This document shows, piece by piece, positions 8,975 to 17,865 of a stretch of DNA of 64,000 bases (position 1 is its first letter; every line of letters begins with the position of its first letter). The DNA is taken from the NCBI RefSeq assembly GCF_015062985.1, contig NZ_SUTI01000011.1, forward strand, positions 1 through 64,000, given 5' to 3'. The DNA is from Methanobrevibacter sp. Its GTDB lineage: Archaea; Methanobacteriota; Methanobacteria; Methanobacteriales; Methanobacteriaceae. The notes under the pieces were generated by a model that saw only the letters and a list, made by a program, of their open reading frames with translations, was not told where the DNA came from and did no database searches. The position numbers were made by a program, and so were the translations under genes.

Positions 8975-9745
8975 ATGAAAAATTATTTCGATATTAAAGA
9001 CAAAGTTGCAGTAATTACTGGTGCTTCTTCTGGTTTAGGCTGGCAAATAGCACAAGCATATGCAAGTCAAGGTGCTAAAATCGCATTATTTGCAAGAAGA
9101 GAAGAAAGATTAATTGAAAACAAAGCTGAAATCGAAAAAGAATACGATGTAGATGTAATGTATGCAGTATGTGATGTAGGTGACTATGACAGCATCACTG
9201 CAGCAGTTGCTAAAGTTATGGATGAATTCGGCAGAATCGATATCTTAGTTAACGCAGCTGGTATGGGTAACAACAAAATGGTTACCGATCAATCCAATGA
9301 AGAATGGGAAAGACACATCCACATTGACTTAAGCGGTGTATACTACATGTGTAAAGCTGTCGGAGAAATCATGATTGAACAAGAATACGGAAAAATCATC
9401 AACATTGGTTCAATCCACTCCAGAGTAATCTTCCCAGGAGGAGGAATCAGTGCATATTCCTCAGCTAAAGGTGGAGTAATGAACTTAACCAAAAACTTAG
9501 CTGTTGAATGGGCTAAATACAACATTACTGTAAACGCAATTGGTCCTGCTGTATTTGAAACAGAATTAACAGTGGACTCTATTGAATTACCTGGATTCAT
9601 GGACCTTATTGCAGCATACTGTCCTGCAGGCCGTTTAGGTAAACCTGGTGAATTAGATGGTATTGCAATTTATCTCGCATCTGATGCATCCAGTTTCTGT
9701 ACCGGTCAATTAATCTGTATTGACGGTGGTTGGACAGCTATTTAG
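8975..9745 (+). CDS. Short-chain dehydrogenase/reductase (SDR family)
   Basis: 256 residues, classical SDR. The nucleotide-binding motif TGASSGLG sits at 15-22, NAAG at 93-96, the catalytic Ser at 146 and Tyr161-x3-Lys165 (YSSAK). An Arg-Arg pair after the second strand (FARREER, about 39-45) favours NADP(H). The sequence is close in style to bacterial gluconate 5-dehydrogenase or 3-oxoacyl-ACP reductase-like SDRs, but the substrate cannot be read. Codon use is strongly biased (GAA, AAA, AGA, TTA), suggesting high expression. It stands alone with a strong AAGGTGG ribosome binding site and a good terminator. Confidence 0.88.
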   Translation: MKNYFDIKDKVAVITGASSGLGWQIAQAYASQGAKIALFARREERLIENKAEIEKEYDVDVMYAVCDVGDYDSITAAVAKVMDEFGRIDILVNAAGMGNNKMVTDQSNEEWERHIHIDLSGVYYMCKAVGEIMIEQEYGKIINIGSIHSRVIFPGGGISAYSSAKGGVMNLTKNLAVEWAKYNITVNAIGPAVFETELTVDSIELPGFMDLIAAYCPAGRLGKPGELDGIAIYLASDASSFCTGQLICIDGGWTAI

Positions 9746-9775
9746 ATAAGAGATTTTTTTCTCTTATTTTTTTCT
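9746..9775 (+). terminator. Hairpin terminator of the SDR gene
   Basis: ATAAGAGA (9746-9753) pairs perfectly with TCTCTTAT (9760-9767) and is followed by a T run. It directly follows the stop codon. Confidence 0.7.
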
Positions 9776-9821
9776 ATTTTTTTTTAAAAGATTATATATT
9801 CATTAAATCTAATTTAATATC

Positions 9822-10670
9822 ATGTCTAATTTAAGTTTTGAAGAAGCTATTAACAACTTATCAAATAATGATGTTAAAGTTAGAAAAGAAGCTATAGAAT
9901 CATTAGTTGGAATTACTGATGAATCAGCTATTGAACCATTAATTAAAGCTACTACTGATGATAATGCACAGGTTAGATTTAAAGCGGCTGAAATTTTAGG
10001 TAATATGGGGGATGTGGCTGTTGATAAACTGATTGATGAATTTAAAAATGCTGAAGGCAAAGATAAAAGATTTTTGGCCTTTGCACTTAAAGAAACTGAA
10101 GATAAAAAAGTCATTCCTTATTTTGTTGACGCAACTGAAGACGAGGACTTCGGTGTCAGAAAAGTTGCTGTACGTGCTTTAGGTGAACTTCAAGCTGAAG
10201 ATGAATTGGATGCTATTGCAAAGTGTCTTGAAGATGAAGATTGGGGTGTTAAGTTAGCAGCTATTCAGGCATTAGGTGATTTGGCAACTGACGAGTCCAT
10301 CAAATTAATTAAAGATGCGCGCAAGGCGGAAGATGATAAAGAATTTAAAAAGTCTTGCGGTAAAGCCATTAAAAAAGCTCAAAAAAGACAAAAAGCTAAA
10401 GAATCTGGCGAATCAATTGTAAAACTCATTCCAATGAGCACAATAAAGGAGATGGAGAAAACCAATATTCAAAAAGCAATTAAAGAATATGAACGTTATG
10501 TTGAAACAAAACAGCCTAAGGATGCTCCATATAAAAGATTGTGTGTTTTATATAGAAAAGCCAATGATTATGATAATGAAGTGAGAGTTATCGAAACTGC
10601 TATTGATGTTTTCGCCGGCAATGATAAAAAAGTGGCTTATTTCGAAAAAAGATTGGCTAAACTGAAATAA
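9822..10670 (+). CDS. HEAT-repeat protein
   Basis: 282 residues. Residues 1-175 contain about five HEAT/PBS-lyase-type repeats of some 31 residues (for example residues with the pattern DESAIEPLIKATTDD, VRKVAVRALGEL, VKLAAIQALGDLA), which form a right-handed solenoid for protein binding. Residues 180-205 are a Lys-rich linker, and the rest is helical, TPR-like. No enzymatic motif is visible. There is no Shine-Dalgarno site: TTATATATT at about 9792-9800 lies 26 bases before the ATG, which fits a leaderless transcript. The stop codon abuts the convergent amidase gene. Confidence 0.8.
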   Translation: MSNLSFEEAINNLSNNDVKVRKEAIESLVGITDESAIEPLIKATTDDNAQVRFKAAEILGNMGDVAVDKLIDEFKNAEGKDKRFLAFALKETEDKKVIPYFVDATEDEDFGVRKVAVRALGELQAEDELDAIAKCLEDEDWGVKLAAIQALGDLATDESIKLIKDARKAEDDKEFKKSCGKAIKKAQKRQKAKESGESIVKLIPMSTIKEMEKTNIQKAIKEYERYVETKQPKDAPYKRLCVLYRKANDYDNEVRVIETAIDVFAGNDKKVAYFEKRLAKLK

Positions 10671-11498
10671 TCATTTTTCAATAATTTCATAAAGATCTTC
10701 TCTTTTATTTTTCAAAAGGGGAAGTTCTTCTCTTATTTTTTTTATTTCATCCAAATCAATATCACAAATAATCAAATTCTCTTTTTCATCAGCTTCGGCT
10801 ATTATTTCGCCCCATGGATTTGTGATAATGGAATGGCCAAAACTGTGATAGCTCGCGGTTTCATTCAATGCAGGTGCAACGCCAACACAGTAAACTTGGT
10901 TATCCAAGGCTCTTGACCTGAATAACAGTTCCCAATGAGCGGGACCGGTTGTCATATTAAATGCACCAGGATAAAAGAGTACTAAAGCGCCCTTTTCAAC
11001 CATAATTCTAGCTAATTCAGGAAAACGAATATCATAGCATATTCCAATACCTATTTTTTCAAATTCCGTATCGGCTATTGTGAAATCATTTCCGGCTGTT
11101 AAAACATCCGATTCCTTGAAAGTAATCTTATCTTTAACATCAATATCAAAAAGATGCATTTTCCTGTGCTTTGCAATCACATTTCCGTTCCTGTCAAATA
11201 GATAGCTTGTATTGAACAGTTTGTCATTCTCCTTTTCGGGAATCGAACCTGCCAGAATATAAACTTCATGTTTTTTAGCAATATCGGATATGAAATTTAA
11301 AGTAGGGCTGGTTTTTTCTTCTTCACAATATTCAATGAATTTATCATTGGAATAAGGGCAATTAAACATTTCCGGAAGAACAATAAAATCAGCATTCTCA
11401 TCAACGCTGTCTTCAATCATCAGGGCTGCGTTTTTAAGATTTTCTTCCTTGTTGTCAACAACATTCATTTGACAAAGTGCAATTTTTATTTTTGTCAT
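10671..11498 (-). CDS. Nitrilase-superfamily carbon-nitrogen hydrolase (omega-amidase-like)
   Basis: 275 residues with the complete Glu-Lys-Cys catalytic triad of the nitrilase superfamily: Glu43 in LPEMF, Lys113 in HRKMHLFD and Cys154 in GICYDIRFPEL. The HRKMHLFD and CYDIRFPE signatures are those of the Nit2/omega-amidase and deaminated-glutathione amidase branch, which clean up alpha-ketoglutaramate-like side products. The exact substrate is not certain from the sequence. It is monocistronic and convergent with the HEAT-repeat gene. Confidence 0.88.
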   Translation of the reverse strand: MTKIKIALCQMNVVDNKEENLKNAALMIEDSVDENADFIVLPEMFNCPYSNDKFIEYCEEEKTSPTLNFISDIAKKHEVYILAGSIPEKENDKLFNTSYLFDRNGNVIAKHRKMHLFDIDVKDKITFKESDVLTAGNDFTIADTEFEKIGIGICYDIRFPELARIMVEKGALVLFYPGAFNMTTGPAHWELLFRSRALDNQVYCVGVAPALNETASYHSFGHSIITNPWGEIIAEADEKENLIICDIDLDEIKKIREELPLLKNKREDLYEIIEK

Positions 11499-11545
11499 GT
11501 TAATACATAAAAAATAGAAAAAAGTAGGGATTTTTTAATCCATAC

Positions 11546-12241
11546 TTAAACAATATCTGCAGAATTTATCATAGTGTTGATATCATCTGAAGTGACGGAA
11601 TTAACAGATTCACCGTTAATTTTGAAAACATATAATTTTCCATCACTAAACATTGAAACATATCTAGTATAATTTCCATCAGCGTTCTCTAAAATCATGT
11701 TTGATGAATTTCTACCATCTAATGTGATTGTTTCAACAAGATCTACATAATCACCACTAGTTTGAGCATGATTAATTCTTTCCTGTGTAATTTCTTTTAA
11801 TGATGTAGCATCACTAGTAATGTTGTAATGTTCTATTATAACATTATTAGAATTTTTGAAAAATATTGCTCCAGGGTGGTCTGCATCACTACCATTAATT
11901 TGCTCCCAATTTCCAGGATGCTTAAATGAAAAGTCTCCTGCATCATATTTGACTAAATCATTAGTTTGAATAGAAGAATTGTTATTATTTGATCCAGTAA
12001 GGACAATTCCGCAAATCACAAGTAAAGTTATAAGCAATATTGTTCCAATAATTAATTTGTTTTCTTTTAAAATATTGAGTGTACTGTCATCATTGGAAGA
12101 TTTTTTAACCTTTCTTTCTTTTTGGAAGATATCCTCTCTTTTAGGAGCTTCAACTTTTGTTTTTGGGAATTTATATCCGCAATTTCCACATATAGGAGCT
12201 CCATCATAACTAGGATTTCCACATTCAGGACATTTTTTCAC
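11546..12241 (-). CDS. Zinc-ribbon membrane-anchored protein with extracytoplasmic domain
   Basis: 231 residues. The first 25 hold a zinc ribbon (CPECGNP then CGNCGYKFP), followed by a Lys-rich linker, a single membrane segment (about 64-83) and an Asn/Ser-rich spacer (SNNNNSS). The C-terminal 140 residues probably lie outside the cell and resemble the PsbP/DUF-type fold seen in many Methanobrevibacter secreted proteins (YDAGDFSFKHPGNWEQI). This topology, cytoplasmic ribbon plus external domain, recurs in methanogens, but no function is established that I know. The secreted protein at 47753 shares the general design of its external domain. Confidence 0.75.
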   Translation of the reverse strand: MKKCPECGNPSYDGAPICGNCGYKFPKTKVEAPKREDIFQKERKVKKSSNDDSTLNILKENKLIIGTILLITLLVICGIVLTGSNNNNSSIQTNDLVKYDAGDFSFKHPGNWEQINGSDADHPGAIFFKNSNNVIIEHYNITSDATSLKEITQERINHAQTSGDYVDLVETITLDGRNSSNMILENADGNYTRYVSMFSDGKLYVFKINGESVNSVTSDDINTMINSADIV

Positions 12242-12331
12242 TGCATAACCTCCATTGAATTAAGATTTGTAGTTTATAATATTTATAATAATGTTTTTAT
12301 TATTATAAAAATATATTTATTGATAAGTGAT

Positions 12332-12814
12332 ATGATGGCTAATGATGAAATTATTAATATTAATGATATAAATTATGCAGTTTATAAAATTGGTGAATGG
12401 AAAAACGATTATGAGATTAATCAAATTGGTTTATCAAATGAAATTCCTGTCACTAAAAATACTTTAAATCATGTAAAATGGTCTATGGAAGAAATTAGGA
12501 ATTCAAGATTCGCATTTTCCGATAAGGAAGTAAACGGTTTTGTCGCTATTGCAGTACAATTAAATCCAAAACTTCAGGATATGGATATTGATGATCTTAT
12601 TGCTCTTGAAGAAAAAGAATTCAACGATATAATGGGTGAATTGGAGAATCTGGAATTGTTGGATGAAAACGAAAGCATTCCTCTTAATGGAGAAGATTAT
12701 CTGATTTATAAGTTAGAAAAGGAATGTCATGTTACTAAATCAACACCCGCTAATGAGTTTACAAAAGAGTTCCATATCAGGGAACTTAAAAAAATAGAGG
12801 ATGCATTAAACTAA
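12332..12814 (+). CDS. Conserved hypothetical protein
   Basis: 160 acidic residues without recognisable motif or membrane segment. The open frame runs further upstream, but only the ATG at 12332 has a plausible GTGAT ribosome binding site (12327-12331), and AAATATATTTATT just upstream (about 12309) is a TATA candidate. The earlier in-frame part overlaps the divergent zinc-ribbon gene. Its TAA stop shares bases with the TAG stop of the convergent nucS gene (12811-12814). Confidence 0.65.
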   Translation: MMANDEIININDINYAVYKIGEWKNDYEINQIGLSNEIPVTKNTLNHVKWSMEEIRNSRFAFSDKEVNGFVAIAVQLNPKLQDMDIDDLIALEEKEFNDIMGELENLELLDENESIPLNGEDYLIYKLEKECHVTKSTPANEFTKEFHIRELKKIEDALN

Positions 12815-13596
12815 AATGCATCTAATGTTACTTTTTTATCTCTTTTTAATTCACGAGGAGGTTCTATGGATACAAATTCAATTCCTTCCTCTTCAAGCAA
12901 TTCAAGCGCATCATCCATAATTGACGGTGCAACAAGCAAGCCACGTATTTTCTTTTTTTGGGCTTTGCATTCTTTTAGATAATCGTTTTCAGTATTCTCT
13001 AAATCTTGAAGGTATCTTCTAAGCTGCTTTACTGCTGTAACTCCTGCTTTACGTGCTTTTAGCTCAAGAACCATCAGGTTATTGTCACTGTCTTTTCCTA
13101 AAATGTCGATAAATCCGTGTTCCACGCTATATTCGCGGGTAGTGGGGATGAAGCCTTCTTCAATCATATGAGGTTTTTCCATTATCATGTCGCTCATGTC
13201 CTTTTCATATCCTGCTTGTTCGAGTTCTTCAAAGTCTTCAATATTGGCATAGCTAATGAACTGGACTTGTCTTATTTCGGCGGTCAATAATTCTTTAGGT
13301 GTTCTTCTGTGGCTTTCTAAAAATAGGTTCCCATTTTTGATATAGCTTCTTGTCCGGGATTTTGGGGGTTGCCAATTCACTGGTTCAACTTTCTTTTCTT
13401 GATGGATTAAAAAAGCACCATCCGGTTTTATCATGATTATGCGTTCTCCCCAATTAAGTTCACTTAATGCCCGTCCTTCATAGTTTACTTTGCAGCATGC
13501 AAAAATTACTATTGTTGCTTTTTTACGCAGAGCATCCTGAACTAAATCATAAGCATCTTCACAGTTAGGTTTTTCCAAAATTTTATATTTCATCAC
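12811..13596 (-). CDS. nucS: Endonuclease NucS/EndoMS
   Basis: 261 residues, normal for NucS, the archaeal and actinobacterial nuclease that cuts mismatched or branched DNA and replaces MutS-MutL in many archaea. The C-terminal nuclease shows the RecB-like signature GFIDILGKD followed by LMVLELKARKAG (catalytic Asp, Glu, Lys) and then the QLRRYLQDL helix. The N-terminal DNA-binding part has VNWQPPKSR, a NucS hallmark. The C-terminal tail ends in KVTLDAF without an obvious extended PCNA-interacting peptide. It overlaps the convergent 160-residue gene by 4 bases at the stop codons. Confidence 0.94.
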   Translation of the reverse strand: MMKYKILEKPNCEDAYDLVQDALRKKATIVIFACCKVNYEGRALSELNWGERIIMIKPDGAFLIHQEKKVEPVNWQPPKSRTRSYIKNGNLFLESHRRTPKELLTAEIRQVQFISYANIEDFEELEQAGYEKDMSDMIMEKPHMIEEGFIPTTREYSVEHGFIDILGKDSDNNLMVLELKARKAGVTAVKQLRRYLQDLENTENDYLKECKAQKKKIRGLLVAPSIMDDALELLEEEGIEFVSIEPPRELKRDKKVTLDAF

Positions 13597-13721
13597 AATA
13601 ACATTGTTGGGTTTAGTTTAAATATTTTGTTTTTTAAAGATTTTTATTGATATTGATATTTCAAGGGGGAATTTAAATTTACGATGAGGAATACCTTGAG
13701 GATAAAAAAGAGTATTATACC

Positions 13722-14672
13722 ATGGAATCATTTGAATTTGAGAACGGGCAAGTTTTAAATGATGTAACTGTCGAATATGTAACATTTGGAACTCCAAAAT
13801 ATGATGAAAAAGGTTTATTGAATAATGTCATTGTATACAATCACGGATCTTTAGGCAATTTTTCGTCAATGAGGAAAATTTTCCCATTGTCTTATGAGGG
13901 GGACCCATTTGATAAGGACAAATTCTTTTTCATCAGCATTTCAGCATTAGGTTCTCCAGGGTCATGCTCTCCATCCACAACAGGTCTTAAAAACAAATTC
14001 CCAAAATATTCTGTTCGTGACGTTGTGAATTTCCAAAAACAGTTCCTAAAAGAAAAATTCAATATTTCTCACATTTTAGGCATTATCGGCAATTCTATGG
14101 GAGGTTTTGTTGCTTTAACACAAGCTATTGAATATCCTGATTTTGCCGATTTCTTAATCTGTGGCGTAAGCACTTATAAAGTGGCGGGTCATGATTTCAT
14201 TCTTTCAAGATTCGTAAATGAAATAATCGAGTCAGATCCTGATTATGCCAAAGGAGAATTGACATATTCGTTAATAAGAACATTGAGAATAGCTTGCTTG
14301 GCGGAATTTAACTTCGGTCTTTCCAAGGAATCTTTGAGGAGCATGTCAAATGCTGAGCTAAGCGCAGAATTTGAAAACTTTGGAAATGAAAGTATTGAAA
14401 CTGACATTTATGATTTGAAATATTGCAATGAATGCTGCATGAATTACGATGTTGAAAACGATTTAGGTAAAATAACCGCAAGGGTTTTGATAATTACCTG
14501 CAAACAGGATCCTCACTTCCCTCCAGAATTGGATGCAATTCCGATGTCTGAAATGATTAAAAACTCTGAATTGGTAATAATGGATTCTGAATTGGGACAT
14601 TTGTGTTTCAATGAACTTGAAAACATTTCATATGAATTAAAAGATTTCTTAAGTGATTTTGATGATAGTTGA
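13722..14672 (+). CDS. MetX-like alpha/beta hydrolase
   Basis: 316 residues from the ATG. The fold and motifs are those of the homoserine O-acetyltransferase-related hydrolases: LGSPGSCSPSTTGLK near residue 80, nucleophile elbow GNSMGG with Ser125, Asp263 in KQDPH and His293 in LGHLCF, so the triad is complete. True MetX is longer, hence an esterase or acyltransferase of unknown substrate is more likely. The ATG lacks a Shine-Dalgarno site. An upstream in-frame ATT at 13677, preceded by AAGGGGGAA, would add IYDEEYLEDKKEYYT, which resembles the start of the paralogue at 15031 (MYYPREY), so the true start may be that ATT. The next gene overlaps its end. Confidence 0.8.
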   Translation: MESFEFENGQVLNDVTVEYVTFGTPKYDEKGLLNNVIVYNHGSLGNFSSMRKIFPLSYEGDPFDKDKFFFISISALGSPGSCSPSTTGLKNKFPKYSVRDVVNFQKQFLKEKFNISHILGIIGNSMGGFVALTQAIEYPDFADFLICGVSTYKVAGHDFILSRFVNEIIESDPDYAKGELTYSLIRTLRIACLAEFNFGLSKESLRSMSNAELSAEFENFGNESIETDIYDLKYCNECCMNYDVENDLGKITARVLIITCKQDPHFPPELDAIPMSEMIKNSELVIMDSELGHLCFNELENISYELKDFLSDFDDS

Positions 14673-14937
14673 GATAACAGATTATGGAAAAATCCAAGAT
14701 AAAAATTTCGTTGATTATTCCGTCAGGGGATTGACTTCCAGTCAAATGGATTTCTTAAAAGCCAACCTTGACGAAGAAACTAAGATTGATGAAGGTGTTT
14801 TCAAATTAAAAATGTATTTTGATGATAAGTTATATCCTTTCCAGAGTGATGTTGCACAGTTCAGGCTAGAAGACTTCATAGCTCGTGAAGAAATTGAAAT
14901 GAACGTTTTTCTGTCAAGTTTTTTAGAGGATATGTGA
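14662..14937 (+). CDS. Small protein co-transcribed with the MetX-like hydrolase
   Basis: 91 residues, acidic, no membrane segment and no family that I recognise. A GTG nine bases earlier (14653) is also open, but the ATG at 14662 has GTGAT at 14653-14657 as ribosome binding site. It overlaps the preceding hydrolase by 11 bases, which implies translational coupling and possibly a physical partner of either hydrolase. It lies between the two hydrolase paralogues. Confidence 0.6.
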   Translation: MIVEITDYGKIQDKNFVDYSVRGLTSSQMDFLKANLDEETKIDEGVFKLKMYFDDKLYPFQSDVAQFRLEDFIAREEIEMNVFLSSFLEDM

Positions 14938-15030
14938 ATTCAGATATTATTGCGGTTGATTTTTTTCCTATTTTTAGGTTTGATTAAATTTAAATAGTTA
15001 ATGAAATAACTATATTAGTAAGGTGTAAAG

Positions 15031-16005
15031 ATGTATTATCCTAGGGAATACGGCAATCATATTATGAGCTCTTTTGAATTTGAGTCAGGAAGTGTTTTGG
15101 AAAATGTGAATGTGGAATATTCAACTTCAGGCGTCCCTAAATATGATGATGAAGGAAACATTATCAATGCAATTCTTTATTTCCCAACTCTTAAAGGAGG
15201 GCACTCCATTTTAGCCAAATTCCATGATATTATTTATAATTTCAATAAAGAGGATTATTTTTTTATTAAGATTACTTCTCTTGGAGCTCCCGGTTCATGT
15301 TCTCCATCTACAACAGGTTTAAAACATAATTTTCCAGCGTATTCTGTTAAGGATAGGGTAAATTTTAAAAGACAGTTTTTGGCTGAAAAATTTGGAGATA
15401 TTAAAAAAGTATTGGGACTTATTGGTGAAGGTACTGGAGGATTCGACGTTTATACATGGGCCTGCGAATATCCTGATGAAATGGAATTCATCATGGTTTT
15501 AAATTCCACTTATAAAAACTATGGCCATCGGTATGTTGTGCTTAAAGCCACTGAAGCAATGATTGATTCCTGTGATGATTTTTACAATAATGAGTATAGT
15601 CCTTCTGTAACTAAACTGATTGTTGCAATTGCAAAATTAAGGTTCATGTTTTATTATTCAGAAAATATTTTTAATGAGTTAAATAATGATGAAATAGATG
15701 TGCTGATGGATGATTATGTTGATGAAGCTTTATTCATGGATATCTATGATTTTAAATCAAGAAATGATTGCCTTTTGGAATATGATACTTTTGATAAATT
15801 ATCCGATATTAAAGCAAAATCATTGATTTTAGGAATTGAAGATTATTTGTCATTCAACACTAAAAATGACATTTTACCTTTAAAGGACATTATAAAAGAT
15901 TCAAAAATAATCACTATCCATGGAAAAGAAAGTTATTATAAAGAATTTGATTATACCGAAATAGGTTTGGAAATAGTATCTTTTTTAAATCAGTTTAAAC
16001 ACTAA
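15031..16005 (+). CDS. Inactive MetX-like alpha/beta hydrolase paralogue (pseudoenzyme)
   Basis: 324 residues, collinear with the hydrolase at 13722 and sharing LGAPGSCSPSTTGLK. The nucleophile elbow GNSMGG of the first copy has become GEGTGG (132-137), replacing the catalytic Ser by Gly134. The catalytic His region GHLCF has become KESYY. The Asp region keeps a GIEDY sequence. The frame is intact over its whole length and has a proper AAGGTG ribosome binding site at 15019, so the protein is made but should not be a serine hydrolase. A regulatory or scaffold role beside the active copy is an inference. Confidence 0.75.
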   Translation: MYYPREYGNHIMSSFEFESGSVLENVNVEYSTSGVPKYDDEGNIINAILYFPTLKGGHSILAKFHDIIYNFNKEDYFFIKITSLGAPGSCSPSTTGLKHNFPAYSVKDRVNFKRQFLAEKFGDIKKVLGLIGEGTGGFDVYTWACEYPDEMEFIMVLNSTYKNYGHRYVVLKATEAMIDSCDDFYNNEYSPSVTKLIVAIAKLRFMFYYSENIFNELNNDEIDVLMDDYVDEALFMDIYDFKSRNDCLLEYDTFDKLSDIKAKSLILGIEDYLSFNTKNDILPLKDIIKDSKIITIHGKESYYKEFDYTEIGLEIVSFLNQFKH

Positions 16006-16124
16006 TCTCCTTTTTTTCGTAAGGGCACAATGCCAGTGTCTCCATTAATGCATTTAAATCAAAATTCATAATTTTTTTTATCGATTCGTTTAAAAAGCCT
16101 ATCGGCGTTTGAAAAATTTTTTAA

Positions 16125-16164
16125 AAAATTAAAAATAAAAAAGTAAAAGCTAGTTAAACTAGCT
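16125..16164 (-). terminator. Hairpin terminator of nadA
   Basis: AGCTAGTT-A-AACTAGCT (16148-16164) is a perfect 8-bp inverted repeat that overlaps the nadA stop codon. Reading on the minus strand it is followed by a U-rich tract down to about 16125. Confidence 0.6.
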
Positions 16165-17080
16165 ATTTTGACACATTAAGCATGTGTTCGACTGCTTTTC
16201 GGGATTTGTCAGCAACATCTTTAGGTAATGTAACTTCAGGAGTTTCATTGACAAGGGAATCTCTTATTTTTTCTAATGAATGCATTTTCATTGTTTTACA
16301 GATTGCCCCTTCAAGCAATGGGTATAATTTTTTACCCGGAACTTCGGCATTGATTCTTGTTATCATATCAATTTCGGTTCCGATAACAAATTCTTCCTTG
16401 TCGCTTTCAGCAATATGCCTTAACATTCCGCCGGTAGACATCACAACATCACACGCTTTTTGAACTTTAATATCACATTCAGGATGGCAGATAATTTCTG
16501 CATTAGGGTACTGTTCCCTTTTAAGTTCAACGTCTTCAACATGGAATAGCCTGTGAACATAGCAGTGACCGTCTCTTGGGACAGGAATAATTTCTTTGTC
16601 AATCTTTTCTGCAACATGTGTTCCCAGGTTTTTATCCGGTCCGAATAATATTTTGTCATGAGGCAAGCTTTCGGCAACTTTCACAGCATTGGCTGATGTA
16701 CATAAAGTATCAGCATGTTGTTTAGCTTCAGCAATACTATTCACATAAAGGATTACTCCAGCATCAGGATGTTCTTCTTTGGCTTTCAATAGCACATCTT
16801 CAGGCAGCATATGTGCCATAGGACATTCCGCTTCGAGATCAGGAATGACAATCTTTTTATCCGGATTTAATATATGAGCTGTTTCAGCCATGAAGTCTAC
16901 ACCACAGAAGATAACTAAATCTTTGTCCTCAATTTCTGAAGCTTTTATACATAACTCTAGAGAATCTCCAAGAAAATCTGCTATTTCCTGCACTTCTTTA
17001 GGTTGGTAGTTGTGTGCAAGTATTATTGCGTTTTTTTCGTCTTTCAATTTCAAAATTTCTTCTTGAATGGAACTACTCAT
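16163..17080 (-). CDS. nadA: Quinolinate synthase NadA
   Basis: 305 residues. NadA condenses iminoaspartate with dihydroxyacetone phosphate to quinolinate using a [4Fe-4S] cluster; the three cluster cysteines are seen in FCGVDFMAETA, in CHPECDI and in GAICKTMK. AHNYQPKEVQEIADFLGDS near the N-terminus is the family signature. A GTG at 17089 is in frame, but the ATG at 17080 has GGGTGA at the right distance. It overlaps mscS by 8 bases and is the last gene of rnz-mscS-nadA, opposite nadC. An aspartate dehydrogenase (nadX, 53610) in the same window could supply the iminoaspartate. Confidence 0.95.
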   Translation of the reverse strand: MSSSIQEEILKLKDEKNAIILAHNYQPKEVQEIADFLGDSLELCIKASEIEDKDLVIFCGVDFMAETAHILNPDKKIVIPDLEAECPMAHMLPEDVLLKAKEEHPDAGVILYVNSIAEAKQHADTLCTSANAVKVAESLPHDKILFGPDKNLGTHVAEKIDKEIIPVPRDGHCYVHRLFHVEDVELKREQYPNAEIICHPECDIKVQKACDVVMSTGGMLRHIAESDKEEFVIGTEIDMITRINAEVPGKKLYPLLEGAICKTMKMHSLEKIRDSLVNETPEVTLPKDVADKSRKAVEHMLNVSK

Positions 17081-17861
17081 TTTTTTCACCCATTTTCATT
17101 ATATATTTTCGAATATCGTTAGCAATTATTAACTTATATTTGTCTTTAGTTCTTATTATCAGTTTACGTCTGTCGCCAGTATCAATATCTTTTACCCAAA
17201 AGGATACTTTAACTTTAATTTGTTTGAAGCTGGTTTCCCTTAAATAAACATTGGGGCTCGGTGAATCAGCTATTGCATCGTAAGTTGAAATTTTCTTAAT
17301 AATATACTCACTGAATTCTTCAGTATCAATATCTAAAGGCAATCCAACAATAAGATCGACCCGGCATAGTTCATTGGATTGGAATTCAAGATATGGATTA
17401 TTTGTTAATGTGGAGTTTGGAACATGGATTTTTATACCTAAATCATCAACGATAAGGGTTGACCTAAGAGATATGCGCTCGACGATTCCTTTTTTGCCAT
17501 CGATTTCAATAGTGTCTCCGACTTTAATACTTTTACCAAGTATTAATATGATTCCTGAAAATAAATTGGAAATAATGTCTTGAGCTGCAAAACTCGCTGC
17601 AATACCTACAATACCTAAACTCAATAATGTTCCTGCGAGATTTATTCCAAAGAACTGTAAAATATACATTAATGAAACAAAATATATGGTGTAAGTTATA
17701 ATGTCTTTCAGCAGGTATGATGCAGTCATGTCCTTGGCGCGGTTTTCCCTGTGTTTCATTACATATGTTAAAACTCTAGTAATGATTGCAGTTGAAAATA
17801 TAATGATTAATATGTAAAGTAGGATTCGTGTATTATTTCCAAGTGTTGTTATGATGTCCAT
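17073..17861 (-). CDS. Small mechanosensitive channel, MscS family
   Basis: 262 residues. Three or so hydrophobic helices fill the first 110 residues; the pore-lining helix has the Gly/Ala-rich pattern GIAGIAASFAAQDIISNLFSG, followed by the beta domain (ILGKSIKVGDTIEI, then STLIVDDLGIKIHVPNS). That is the MscS core that releases solutes under hypo-osmotic stress. A TTG 18 bases upstream extends the frame into rnz; I prefer the ATG at 17861, four bases after the rnz stop. It is between rnz and nadA in a tightly packed operon. Confidence 0.88.
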   Translation of the reverse strand: MDIITTLGNNTRILLYILIIIFSTAIITRVLTYVMKHRENRAKDMTASYLLKDIITYTIYFVSLMYILQFFGINLAGTLLSLGIVGIAASFAAQDIISNLFSGIILILGKSIKVGDTIEIDGKKGIVERISLRSTLIVDDLGIKIHVPNSTLTNNPYLEFQSNELCRVDLIVGLPLDIDTEEFSEYIIKKISTYDAIADSPSPNVYLRETSFKQIKVKVSFWVKDIDTGDRRKLIIRTKDKYKLIIANDIRKYIMKMGEKNE

Positions 17862-17865
17862 AGTA

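Noticed and set aside
12122..12331. Upstream extension of the 160-residue hypothetical protein.
   Set aside because: It is antisense to the zinc-ribbon gene and the ribosome binding site and TATA box favour 12332.
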